Positions 36,101 through 43,804 of a DNA stretch of 64,000 nt are shown here, in pieces. This stretch comes from Acidobacteriaceae bacterium (lineage in GTDB: Bacteria; Acidobacteriota; Terriglobia; Terriglobales; Acidobacteriaceae). The notes under the pieces were generated by a model that was given only the letters and a program-made list of their open reading frames with translations, had not been told where the DNA came from and searched no databases. Made by a program: the position numbers and the translations under genes. The DNA is taken from contig JASHQH010000038.1 of assembly GCA_030037635.1 (NCBI GenBank), positions 1 to 64,000 on the forward strand, written 5' to 3'. Positions within the stretch are counted from its first letter, which is position 1; every line of letters begins with the position of its first letter.

Positions 36101-36216
36101 GCAACATCACGTCGAAGAGTTTCGACGAGTCCACCAGCCTCGCGGGCGGAATGTTCGCATCGCAGGGCAGCACCGCGGTACGCCGCATCTTCCTCACCAC
36201 AGCGTTTACGTTTTAA
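33136..36216 (+). CDS. TonB-dependent outer-membrane receptor with carboxypeptidase-regulatory-like N domain
   Basis: A signal peptide opens the 1026-residue protein (start GTG 33136). Residues about 45-125 ([20 protein letters not shown] ... [14 protein letters not shown]) form a CarboxypepD_reg-like beta-sandwich, followed by a plug ([34 protein letters not shown]) and a barrel ending FLTTAFTF with a C-terminal Phe. This SusC-like layout is common in acidobacteria, where it is thought to import large substrates; no SusD partner is seen. Near residues 915-960 there is a run of Gly and Pro ([21 protein letters not shown]) in a predicted surface loop. The TAA stop starts a family G array. Confidence 0.9.
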   Translation: [1026 protein letters not shown]

Positions 36217-36300
36217 AAGCAGGGATTAGGGAACAGGGATTAGAAGACAGGGATCAGAGTTTCTGTTCCCTGTTCCCTGTTAGCCGTCGGCTGTTAGCTG
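36214..36300. repeat. family G arrays between convergent receptor and glycosyltransferase genes
   Basis: Plus strand: the receptor stop reads TAAAAGCAGGGATTAGGG and continues AACAGGGATTAG. Minus strand: the glycosyltransferase stop reads TAACAGGGAACAGGGAACAG. The two arrays meet head to head and can pair with each other as an RNA hairpin. Confidence 0.88.
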
Positions 36301-37395
36301 CTTGTACAGCGTCTCCCATGCGTTTGCGGCGGCGTCAATGCTGAAAAGGCTCACGACGCGTTCGCGCGCGGCGCGCACCAACTGCGCGCGCACTTCTCCG
36401 CTTGGTTTCATTTCCGCCATCATCGCTCGGGCGAGCGCGCCAGGATTTTTGGGCGGGACAATCGTGCCCGTATCGCCCATGAGCTCACGCACACCGCCTA
36501 CGCCGGTGGCGACGACCGGCTTTTCCATGGCCATCGCCTCGGCTACCGACTGGGGCATGCCTTCCCACGCCGAAGCCTGAACAAAACCGTCGGCCGCGTC
36601 GAGCAGTGCGGGCAGATCGCGCCGCAGGCCCAGCCATCGCACCGTCTGGCCTGCGCCTGAATCCGCGCACAGCGCTTTGATCTCAGCGGCCTTAGCGCTG
36701 GCCGCCTCTCCCACGATCCATAGCCGCGCATTGTCTTGCTGGCGCCGCAACTGCGCAAAGGCATCGATGAGGTTGGGATAATCCTTTGCCACGGTGATGC
36801 GGCCCACGGCAAGCCAGATGAACTCCGCGCCGGGGTTGGTCGCGGTGCCCATTTCCGCACGCGTGCGGACGCGCCGCCGGGGGTCAGGAGCAAACGCAGA
36901 CACATCGATTCCGATGGGAAAAACGCCGGATTTTTGCGCGCTGGCTGCTTTGAGCTCGACAAACCGCAGCCGGGCGGCCTCACTCACGGCCACCGTGCGC
37001 TGGGCAAGCCGGTCGGTCAGCCGGTAAGCCAACATGCGCATCGAGCCGCCTTCGTTTACGTTGTGAATGTTCGAAATCACGGCTGGAATGGGAGCCAGCA
37101 AGGTGAGCCCGCGAGCAAAAATGTTGGCGTGGAAGCTGTGGCTGTGCACCACGTCGGGCCGGAACTGGCGCAAAAAGCCCCGGCCGCGCCACATTCCCGC
37201 CGCAGCGCTCGCCGTCGTCTTGCGCACATCCAGATGCACAACGGGAAGAACGGTCGGCCACTCCTCCTCGAGCCTTGCTTTGAGCGCCAGCACGGCTACG
37301 GTATGGCCGCGACCGGCCATGCGCTCCGACACAGCCAGCGCCAGCTTCTCCGCGCCACCCATGCCGAGCGAGGTGAGCACAGTTACGATGCGCAT
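36280..37395 (-). CDS. family 4-type glycosyltransferase (GT-B fold)
   Basis: The N-terminal half has TSLGMGGAEKLALAVSERMAGRGH, the acceptor-side Gly-rich loop of GT4 enzymes, and DVVHSHSFHANI. The C-terminal half has WLAVGRITVAKDYPNLIDAF and the E-x7-E motif in EGMPQSVAEAMAMEKPVVAT, used to bind a nucleotide sugar. It probably acts at the inner face of the membrane in polysaccharide or glycolipid synthesis; acceptor unknown. No other sugar gene is next to it. The C-terminal residues LTADG and the stop derive from AGCTAACAG-type repeat sequence. Confidence 0.88.
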   Translation of the reverse strand: MRIVTVLTSLGMGGAEKLALAVSERMAGRGHTVAVLALKARLEEEWPTVLPVVHLDVRKTTASAAAGMWRGRGFLRQFRPDVVHSHSFHANIFARGLTLLAPIPAVISNIHNVNEGGSMRMLAYRLTDRLAQRTVAVSEAARLRFVELKAASAQKSGVFPIGIDVSAFAPDPRRRVRTRAEMGTATNPGAEFIWLAVGRITVAKDYPNLIDAFAQLRRQQDNARLWIVGEAASAKAAEIKALCADSGAGQTVRWLGLRRDLPALLDAADGFVQASAWEGMPQSVAEAMAMEKPVVATGVGGVRELMGDTGTIVPPKNPGALARAMMAEMKPSGEVRAQLVRAARERVVSLFSIDAAANAWETLYKQLTADG

Positions 37396-37574
37396 AGGGC
37401 CCGCTTATTGGTCAAGATTCAAGGCAACGATCATAGCGCAGCCTCGCAGCCTGGGTATGTGCGCTGGCGCAGGCAGGTCCCCCTCCCGCCCCCACAGTAT
37501 TGATCGCGAATTTTCGAATGGAATCAGCGTTCGGAGGGGCAATTTACGGTAAGTTTTTTCATTTCAAAAGAATC

Positions 37575-37612
37575 CTTGTAAAAAAACAAGCGAAGGGCTG
37601 TACAATCCCTCA
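37575..37612 (+). promoter_or_regulatory. possible promoter of the zinc-ribbon gene
   Basis: TTGTAA and TACAAT are 19 bases apart, slightly longer than ideal, within an A-rich stretch. TTGTA and TACAA also form an inverted repeat. CCCTCAAGGG follows as a tiny hairpin before the AAGGAG ribosome-binding site. Weak but the best promoter-like signal in this region. Confidence 0.35.
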
Positions 37613-37633
37613 AGGGTGTACCAAGGAGCCAGA

Positions 37634-37954
37634 ATGGCCGGTGATATGCAAATTACATGCAGCGACTGTGGGAAGGAATTTACCTTCAGCGCTGCCGATC
37701 AGGCGTTCTTCCAGGAACGCGGTTACTCGACCCCGAAGCGGTGCAAGCCTTGCCGCCAGGCAAAAAAAGCCGACCAGGGGGGATCCGGCTACCGTTCGGC
37801 CTCGTCCCAGGGAACTCCTGTGATTTGTTCTGGTTGCGGCCAGCCAACGACCGTTCCGTTCGAGCCTCGCGGCGATCGTCCCGTCTATTGCCGGGCCTGC
37901 TACACGGCCCGAAAAGGCGGTGGCGGCGGAGGCCGAGCAGCCGAGCGGGCTTAG
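37634..37954 (+). CDS. small double zinc-ribbon protein
   Basis: The 106-residue protein has two CxxC pairs in the first unit (CSDCGKEFTF ... KRCKPCRQAKK) and two in the second (CSGCGQPTTVPF ... VYCRACYTARKGG), each predicted to bind one zinc ion. The layout (zinc-ribbon followed by a CxxC..CxxC unit and a Gly-rich basic tail) is widespread in bacteria and of unknown function, perhaps nucleic-acid or ribosome binding. AAGGAG precedes the ATG at 37634; the start at 37616 is less likely. Confidence 0.8.
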   Translation: MAGDMQITCSDCGKEFTFSAADQAFFQERGYSTPKRCKPCRQAKKADQGGSGYRSASSQGTPVICSGCGQPTTVPFEPRGDRPVYCRACYTARKGGGGGGRAAERA

Positions 37955-38055
37955 CCCGGCTGGTCTCAATCGATCTTTTGTGCCATGGAGCGGGAGAACC
38001 ATGAATAACCCGCTTTGTGCGCGCCCGCTGCCCGGAAACCGGGAAGAGACATATC

Positions 38056-38427
38056 ATGCACATCCTGCTGTGGGTCCTGCAGATCCTCACTGCGTTGGTG
38101 TACGGGGCCTCTGGTGTCATGAAGACCTTTATGTTCGACAAGGTGAGCGGGCAGGTTCCGTCGTTTGGTGCGTTGCCACGGAAAGTCTGGATGGCCCTCG
38201 GCATCCTCGAACTGGTATGCACCGTCGGGCTCATCGCCCCCGCCACCTTCCGTTGGCATCCGCGGCTCACGGTGATGAGCGCTGCGGTCCTGGCGATCGA
38301 GAGCCTCGTGTTCGTCTGGGTACACGTCAGGTACCGCGAGATCACCTCAATCATCCTGAGCGGCGCGCTCGGTCTCCTCATGGCGTTTATCGCATACGGC
38401 AGGATGTTTCTAAAACCCATTCTCTGA
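38056..38427 (+). CDS. DoxX-like small membrane protein
   Basis: The 123-residue protein has four predicted membrane helices (WVLQILTALVYGASGVMK, ALGILELVCTVGLIAPATF, LTVMSAAVLAIESLVFVWV, IILSGALGLLMAFIAYG), typical of DoxX-like proteins. Members are linked to membrane redox or oxidative stress, but this one is not characterised. The ATG at 38056 lies after GGAAGAG; an upstream in-frame start at 38017 would add a polar stretch and is unlikely. Confidence 0.8.
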   Translation: MHILLWVLQILTALVYGASGVMKTFMFDKVSGQVPSFGALPRKVWMALGILELVCTVGLIAPATFRWHPRLTVMSAAVLAIESLVFVWVHVRYREITSIILSGALGLLMAFIAYGRMFLKPIL

Positions 38428-38605
38428 ACGATGGCGCTCGCGTCGCGCAAGCCCTATGATGCGATGTTGGCATCTGATCGGGCCGGCGCATGAAATTCAC
38501 GCGCCTGCGATCAATTTCACGATAGACAGGGGCGCTGGCGACCGAATACACTGACCGCACGGACCCTCCCAACCGACCGAGTCCACAAGGAAATCTGTCA
38601 CCGTC

Positions 38606-39739
38606 ATGCCCTCGCAACTTTCCTTCACGGGATTCGCCTGGAAGAATCTGTGGCGCCGGCGCTTAAGGACTCTGTTAACACTCGGCGGCATTACCATGGG
38701 GATCGGCGCTTTCGTGGCGCTGGTCGGATTCTCGCGCGCCTTCGAGACCGAATGGATGCGGCTGTATACCAGCGCCGGCACCGACATTGCCGTGGTCCAA
38801 ACCAATTTCGTCAAAAGTGAGCTGGACCAATCGCTGGGCGCCAAAATCGCCGCTCTGCCCGACGTGGCCCGCTGCGTGCCGATGATCTTCAACCTCATGG
38901 ACCTCACCCCCGACGTCAACGCCATCGTCTACGGATGGCCTGCCGATTCGTACGAGCTCGATGCGCTCACCTTCGTATCCGGCGGCCGCTTTCACGATGG
39001 TCAACGGGAACTGATCCTCGGCCAATCGCTGGCCAACGACCTGAAAAAAATCCCCGGCGACACTCTTTCTCTTGAAGGCACTGACTTCAAGATTGTGGGC
39101 GTCTATCACGGCGGCTCCGCATTAGTGGAAGGCGCGGTGATCATGCCGCTGGACCAGATGCAGATCATTTCCAGCATGCAAGGCAAGGTGACCGCGTTTC
39201 ACGTCCGGCTTCGTCCCGTGCCGCCCGGAATTTCCTATGACGATTACGTGAAGCGTGCCGAGAGCGAAATCGAAGCGGCTGTTCCGCAGGTTCTTGCCGA
39301 CCCTGCCGCCGATCGCGCCGCCAATAATGCAGTGGTCGAGCTGGCTCATTCCGTAGCCTGGGGCACGTCGTCCATCGCCCTGTTCATTGGCATTCTGGGC
39401 ATTGCCAACACCATGGCCATGTCGGTGTTCGAACGCACCCATGAGATTGGAATTCTGCGCGCGCTGGGATGGAAGAGCCAGCATGTGATCCTGCTGATTC
39501 TCACTGAGGCCACGGCCCTGGGTTTTTCCGGTGGACTGATCGGCATTGTGGTGGGATGGGGCGTTCTGCGCCTGCTGGCCGCTCTGCCGGAGACGGGGAA
39601 CATTGTCTCGGCTTCGGTTTCGCCGCTGCACCTGGTGGAGTCGCTTTTGATCGCCGTAGCCTCGGGCCTGGCCGCCGGCGCTTACCCGGCATGGCGCGGA
39701 GCCCGGCTCTCTCCCGTGGAGGCGCTTCGCTATGAGTAG
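38606..39739 (+). CDS. ABC transporter permease, MacB/LolC-like (FtsX domain)
   Basis: One N-terminal membrane helix (RTLLTLGGITMGIGAFVALVG), a large periplasmic domain (about residues 45-240) and a C-terminal FtsX domain with three helices (WGTSSIALFIGILGIANTMAMSVFERTHEIGILRALGWK, then further helices) are seen. This is the mechanotransmission type of permease used for lipoprotein release or peptide/macrolide export. It overlaps the ATPase gene that follows (8 bases). A LolA-like gene comes third, which favours lipoprotein trafficking or lipid handling over drug efflux. Confidence 0.88.
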   Translation: MPSQLSFTGFAWKNLWRRRLRTLLTLGGITMGIGAFVALVGFSRAFETEWMRLYTSAGTDIAVVQTNFVKSELDQSLGAKIAALPDVARCVPMIFNLMDLTPDVNAIVYGWPADSYELDALTFVSGGRFHDGQRELILGQSLANDLKKIPGDTLSLEGTDFKIVGVYHGGSALVEGAVIMPLDQMQIISSMQGKVTAFHVRLRPVPPGISYDDYVKRAESEIEAAVPQVLADPAADRAANNAVVELAHSVAWGTSSIALFIGILGIANTMAMSVFERTHEIGILRALGWKSQHVILLILTEATALGFSGGLIGIVVGWGVLRLLAALPETGNIVSASVSPLHLVESLLIAVASGLAAGAYPAWRGARLSPVEALRYE

Positions 39740-40397
39740 CCCGCTGCTTGAAGCGCAAGATCTCAAGAAGAGCTACGACGACGGCCGCGTCCAGGCTCTG
39801 CGCGGTGTCGACTTCCGCATCGAGGCGGGCGAATACGTAGCCATCAGCGGCCCCAGCGGCAGTGGCAAATCCACGCTGCTGCACATGCTGGGCGGGCTCG
39901 ATCTGCCTTCCAGCGGGCAGGTTCTTTTTCGCGGCGCTGCTCTCGGCAAGACGGTGAATTTGGATACCTATCGCTCGCTCCAGATCGGCTTTATCTTCCA
40001 GGCTTTTCATCTGTTGCCGACGCTGTGCGCGCTCGAAAACGTGCAGGTGGCCATGCTGGCCAAACACGAGCGCAGCAACCACCGCGTGGAACGCGCCGCG
40101 GCCCTGCTTGAAGAAATGGGTCTTAGCAATCGCCTTCGCCATTACCCCAATGAACTATCGGCCGGCGAAAGGCAACGCGTGGCCATCGCGCGAGCCCTCG
40201 CCAACAAGCCTGCAATTCTTCTTGCCGACGAACCGACCGGTAACCTTGATAGCGTAAATTCGGCGCACATCATGGAAATCCTTGAAGGCATCAGGGAGCA
40301 ACGGGGCATGACGCTGATCGTGGTTACGCATGAGCAGGACATCGCTGCCAGCGCGCCCCGCCACATTCGCATTCGCGATGGAAGGATTGAGGCGTGA
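39732..40397 (+). CDS. ABC transporter ATPase, LolD/MacB-like
   Basis: A single 221-residue ATPase domain: Walker A GPSGSGKSTL, Q-loop in GFIFQAFHLLPTL, signature ELSAGERQRVAIARALA (Ala-Gly-Glu instead of the usual GGQ), Walker B ILLADEPTGNLDS and switch His in VVTHEQDIA. It should energise the permease encoded just upstream. The genes overlap on both sides (ATGAGTAG, then GTGA), so the three proteins are translated together. Confidence 0.92.
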   Translation: MSSPLLEAQDLKKSYDDGRVQALRGVDFRIEAGEYVAISGPSGSGKSTLLHMLGGLDLPSSGQVLFRGAALGKTVNLDTYRSLQIGFIFQAFHLLPTLCALENVQVAMLAKHERSNHRVERAAALLEEMGLSNRLRHYPNELSAGERQRVAIARALANKPAILLADEPTGNLDSVNSAHIMEILEGIREQRGMTLIVVTHEQDIAASAPRHIRIRDGRIEA

Positions 40398-41206
40398 GAA
40401 CGCCGGGATCCCGACGAAGGGAGATCCGCTTCCTGGCGTGGACGGCGCGCTCTCTGTTCGCTGCCGCGCTGGTCTCCACCTTGTGCGCGCAATCGGCGGG
40501 AGCTCCCGACCTGCTGGCGACGGCCCGGAAACAGCTGCAAACGGCGGACTTCCGCGCTACGGGTCATCTGGTCGCAATCGACGCCTCGGGCGCGCGCATC
40601 AGCTTTCCTATTACCCTCAAGGTGCACTGGTTTCCCGGCGTCCTGCGCGTCCTGGTGGACCTGGGTCAACCACCCTCGGCTCAACGCGAGATGCGCCAGC
40701 ACATTTTGCTGGAGATGAGGCCCGGCGGCGAGAGCACAATCCATATTGCCAGTCCCGGCGAAAAAACTGCCCGCGTCCTGCCCTTCGATCAATGGAACTC
40801 CAATCCCCTGGGTCCGGGCTTTAACTACGAAGACTTTCTCGAGCAGCAGTATTTTTGGCCGGGACAATCTTCTGAAGGCAAGGCAAAGTTTGGCGCCCGC
40901 AACTGCGAAATCATCAAAAGCACCCCGGGCCCCGGCGACCGCACTCACTATGCCAGCGTGAAGACCTGGATCGATCCCAGCATCGACTTCCCCGTGTACG
41001 CCGAGAAAGCCATGAGAGGAACCGGAGCGGTAAAGGAAGTGACCTATTACGGCGTGCGTCATGAGATGGGCCGGTGGGTGGCGCACCAAGTTGAAGTGAA
41101 AATCCGCGGCGAGGCCGGTTCGACGCTGCTCATCTTCGACCGCGGCAGCGCCAAGGCCAACCTCGGCATGAGCGATTTCAGCCTGTCCCAGCTTACTCGC
41201 TTCTAG
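40394..41206 (+). CDS. LolA-like outer-membrane lipoprotein-sorting protein
   Basis: A signal peptide (SLFAAALVSTLCAQSAG) precedes a half-barrel-like domain: TARKQLQTADFRATGHLVAID, ITLKVHWFPGVLRVLVDLG, STIHIASPGEKTARVLP and a C-terminal TDFSLS-like strand (MSDFSLSQLTRF). This resembles the LolA-like family that accompanies FtsX-type ABC systems and may carry a lipid or lipoprotein through the periplasm. The start is GTG 40394 overlapping the ATPase stop. The alpha/beta hydrolase gene follows after 7 bases and may be in the same operon. Confidence 0.75.
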   Translation: MRTPGSRRREIRFLAWTARSLFAAALVSTLCAQSAGAPDLLATARKQLQTADFRATGHLVAIDASGARISFPITLKVHWFPGVLRVLVDLGQPPSAQREMRQHILLEMRPGGESTIHIASPGEKTARVLPFDQWNSNPLGPGFNYEDFLEQQYFWPGQSSEGKAKFGARNCEIIKSTPGPGDRTHYASVKTWIDPSIDFPVYAEKAMRGTGAVKEVTYYGVRHEMGRWVAHQVEVKIRGEAGSTLLIFDRGSAKANLGMSDFSLSQLTRF

Positions 41207-41213
41207 GAGCAGC

Positions 41214-42233
41214 ATGTTCGCTCTCTGGTTCTTCTCGCCGGCCACAGCTCTTCTCTTGGCCGGAGTCCTGTATCAAATTCTGGGCAGCCGCCGCGACCGC
41301 CGTCTCTACACGGAGCTCGGCCGGTGGGTGACTGTGGACCGGGGATGCGACCTTTTTCTGTTCGAACTCGGTGCGGGAAGGCCCACGGTGGTTTTTGAAT
41401 CCGGAATCGGCGCTACCCACCTCAATTGGCGCTACGTTCAGGAGGCGATCGCGAAGTTCGCGGGCACCGTTTCTTACGATCGCAGCGGGCTGGGCTGGAG
41501 CAGCCGCTGCCGCAGCGCGCGAACACCGGCCAACATCGCCTGCGAGTTGCACCGGATGCTCGAAGGCGCCGCGATCAGGCCGCCCTTCGTCCTCGTCGGA
41601 CACTCCTTTGGAGGCCAGGTGATGCGGCGCTATGCCCTGCTCTATCCCGAGGAGGTCGCGGGCGTCGTTCTCATCGATCCCATGCGTTGCGAGCAGTGGC
41701 CTCCGCTCAATCCCGCGGCGCAGTCACAGCTTGATTTGGGCAAGAGACTGATCCGCTACACCCAGCCCTTCATTTTCTGCGGGCTGGCGCGGCTTTTAGT
41801 CCGGCTCCTGTTCGACCGTCCCGGAAATCTGTCTGACCGGCTAGCTCGCGCCGTGGGTTCCAACCCGCGCCATGTACTCACCCGCGTCAAAGCGGAGGTA
41901 CGCAAAATGCCGCGCGAAGTTTGGCCTGCTGTTGCGGCGCACTGGTCGCGCCCTTCTTTCTACTCGGGACTGCGCAGCCATTTCGATGCGCTTCCGGATA
42001 CGGTGACGGAGATGCACGCCGCCGATCCCATCCTAGACATTCCAGTTACCGTGCTCACTCCCGCCAGCTCCGCTCCCCTCACTGCTCATCAGCTCGATGG
42101 CATCGGCGATCATGTCGGCCAGGTGATTGCAACCAGGAGCTCTCACTGGATTCATCTCGATGAACCCGAGCTTGTGATCGAAGCCATTCACACCATGGTC
42201 GCCGCAGCGGTCTCTGAGACTGTCGTGGGCTGA
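41214..42233 (+). CDS. alpha/beta hydrolase with an N-terminal membrane anchor
   Basis: The first 25 residues are hydrophobic (LWFFSPATALLLAGVLYQIL) and probably anchor the protein. The hydrolase core has the nucleophile elbow GHSFGGQ, the preceding strand FVLVGHS, ESGIGATHLNWRYV with the oxyanion region, and a likely catalytic His in SSHWIHLDEP near the end. The substrate is unknown. AGGAGCAGC precedes the ATG. It is the last gene of a run that starts with the FtsX-type permease. Confidence 0.82.
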   Translation: MFALWFFSPATALLLAGVLYQILGSRRDRRLYTELGRWVTVDRGCDLFLFELGAGRPTVVFESGIGATHLNWRYVQEAIAKFAGTVSYDRSGLGWSSRCRSARTPANIACELHRMLEGAAIRPPFVLVGHSFGGQVMRRYALLYPEEVAGVVLIDPMRCEQWPPLNPAAQSQLDLGKRLIRYTQPFIFCGLARLLVRLLFDRPGNLSDRLARAVGSNPRHVLTRVKAEVRKMPREVWPAVAAHWSRPSFYSGLRSHFDALPDTVTEMHAADPILDIPVTVLTPASSAPLTAHQLDGIGDHVGQVIATRSSHWIHLDEPELVIEAIHTMVAAAVSETVVG

Positions 42234-42532
42234 AAGACAGGCCGGAGGATGGCGCAACCGCCGAACTTGGATGATTGCTTTCCCAGGTCTCAAAATCGAG
42301 ACCTGGGGCGCCCTCTTTTCGAGGTGAGCTCTGTTCCCCTGTTCCCTGCCGGGGTCCCCAGCGGGCGATTTTTGCCTGCTGGGGTGGCCTGCTCCCTGTT
42401 TTACTCTCTGTTGCCTGTTGCCTGTTCCCTGCTTTTTTAAAGTGCGCTTCGTCACCGCGCCAGAGCAGAATTTCCCCGATTCTGTGGGAGATCTCCCATT
42501 GCCGGTTGACGAGGCAGAAAGCGAGGGCTGTT
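42234..42532. repeat. repeat-filled intergenic region (E, F and G families)
   Basis: Family E hairpin at 42281-42323, family F hairpin at 42351-42386 (arms GGGGTCCCCAGC-like / GCTGGGGTG), and minus-oriented family G units both before (CTGTTCCCCTGTTCCCTG, 42331-42348) and after (GTTGCCTGTTCCCTGC, to 42434). Here the G array is not at a stop codon on its own strand. The osmC promoter should be near 42440-42520. Confidence 0.75.
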
Positions 42533-42946
42533 ATGGAGGTGAAAGTAACGCAGCTGGAGGGCGTCCGGTTTTCCATCCAGGCGCGTTCGCACACTGTCGA
42601 CTGCGACCAGCCACAGGAAAACGGGGGCGCCGACACCGGCATGACTCCTCCCGAATTCCTGCTGGCTTCACTAGGCTCCTGCGCGGCTTATTATGCCGCG
42701 CAATATCTTAAGACCCGCAATCTGTCGCAGAGCGGAGTTCAAGTTACCGTTACTGCGGAAAAACTGCTCGAGCCCGCGCGGCTGGGCAACTTCCGGATTC
42801 AAGTCGTGAGCCCGGTGCCGCTGACCGACGAACAATACGCAGGCATGATGCGTTCGGTGCAGCATTGCCTGGTGCACAACACCCTAAAGTCGCCGCCGGA
42901 AATCAGGATCGAGCTGGCGTCGGCGATGACTGCCGTGCAGGGCTAA
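42533..42946 (+). CDS. OsmC-family peroxiredoxin-like protein
   Basis: The 137-residue protein has the OsmC/Ohr pattern: SHTVDCDQPQENGG, then TPPEFLLASLGSCAAYYA with the first redox Cys, and VQHCLVHNTL with the second. Members reduce organic hydroperoxides with thiols. Active-site spacing fits the YhfA/OsmC-like subgroup rather than Ohr. ATG 42533 is chosen because the family starts with this strand; upstream in-frame codons are repeat sequence. GAGGGC is the nearest ribosome-binding-like sequence. Confidence 0.82.
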   Translation: MEVKVTQLEGVRFSIQARSHTVDCDQPQENGGADTGMTPPEFLLASLGSCAAYYAAQYLKTRNLSQSGVQVTVTAEKLLEPARLGNFRIQVVSPVPLTDEQYAGMMRSVQHCLVHNTLKSPPEIRIELASAMTAVQG

Positions 42947-42953
42947 AGCTGCC

Positions 42954-43006
42954 CGTCTGCGCATAGGGTCGGACCCTGGTTCGCGATGAGGAACGCTGCG
43001 CAGACG
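42954..43006. repeat. inverted repeat after osmC
   Basis: CGTCTGCGCA (42954-42963) and TGCGCAGACG (42997-43006) are perfect 10-bp arms with a 33-base loop that contains GGGTCGGACCC, itself palindromic. It begins 7 bases past the osmC stop. It may act as a 3' RNA structure; there is no T-run. Confidence 0.65.
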
Positions 43007-43112
43007 CGGCTTACGAATCGCCGGCATCGCCGTCCTAAAAAGAGTGCGCGCTAAACCACTGAGTCAGCCAATCAACGCAACTGCAGCCAGACGCACATGT
43101 TACACTTCAACT

Positions 43113-43481
43113 ATGTCAGGATGTATCGCGGCTCCCCTGCCCATTCATCGCTCAGCGATCGCCTTTCTGCTGTGCCTGCTGACATTTCTGTTCGCTTTTG
43201 AAGCCAAGCTGGCCTGGTACAGCCCGGAGCGAGGTCTTTACGGCCAAGTCTCTACGACGAAGGCGTTCCCCGTAGATCAGCCAACGCTAGTAGCTCACGG
43301 AGCGCCGGCGCCGGACCAGACCCATGCTCAGGCCTTCTTTGCGCCGGCAATTCTGATTGCGATTTGCATGATGACAGGCGATGCGTCGCCGAGCTGGCGC
43401 AACTTCACCGATCGTCCTTCCGTTTTTCTACCGTATTATCTCCTCCCCCCAATCGACATGCGTCCTCCTCCAGCGCGGTAG
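43113..43481 (+). CDS. small hydrophobic protein upstream of the efflux operon, function unknown
   Basis: The frame gives 122 residues with two hydrophobic helices (AIAFLLCLLTFLFAF and AFFAPAILIAICMM) and a Pro-rich C terminus (LLPPIDMRPPPAR). The plan (one helix, a polar stretch with KLAWYSPERG, a second helix) suggests a membrane protein. The ATG at 43113 is used because the longer start adds an unrelated stretch. No strong ribosome-binding site precedes it. Its position ahead of an RND operon may be chance. No known family is recognised. Confidence 0.45.
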   Translation: MSGCIAAPLPIHRSAIAFLLCLLTFLFAFEAKLAWYSPERGLYGQVSTTKAFPVDQPTLVAHGAPAPDQTHAQAFFAPAILIAICMMTGDASPSWRNFTDRPSVFLPYYLLPPIDMRPPPAR

Positions 43482-43804
43482 TTCTGCTGAAGCCGGGACA
43501 AGGCTCACCGTCGAAACCAACCTGCAACAGATTCAGCTTCGCGGTGACGCCTTTTGTGCGTTATAACTCGCGATCTGCGCTGCATATGAAAGATGGGCGG
43601 GTCTACGTGGTTCGATAAATGCTCGCAGGCGCGCGGCGGAGCCTGCGTCGGCATGACGAGCGTCGATTGGAAGAGGGTGGGTTGGGCAAACTGGCCCTTG
43701 CTCTCACCGCATCTAACTCTACGCCTCTCTGGCTTCTTACTTCGGCTTGTCTTATGGGTGCTCAGATCGTCGCTTGAGTGATTTGAACCAGGAGCAAGGA
43801 CTTT
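43482..43804. other. region upstream of the RND efflux operon
   Basis: No gene is supported. AAGGAC lies before the ATG of the adaptor gene. The short inverted sequence GCGCGCGGCGGAGCCTGCG sits near 43628. No operator-like palindrome or adjacent regulator gene was found, so regulation of the pump is unknown. Confidence 0.4.

Noticed and set aside
42954..43006. Intrinsic terminator after osmC
   Set aside because: The stem is good but the loop is 33 bases and no T-run follows, so it is listed as an inverted repeat only.
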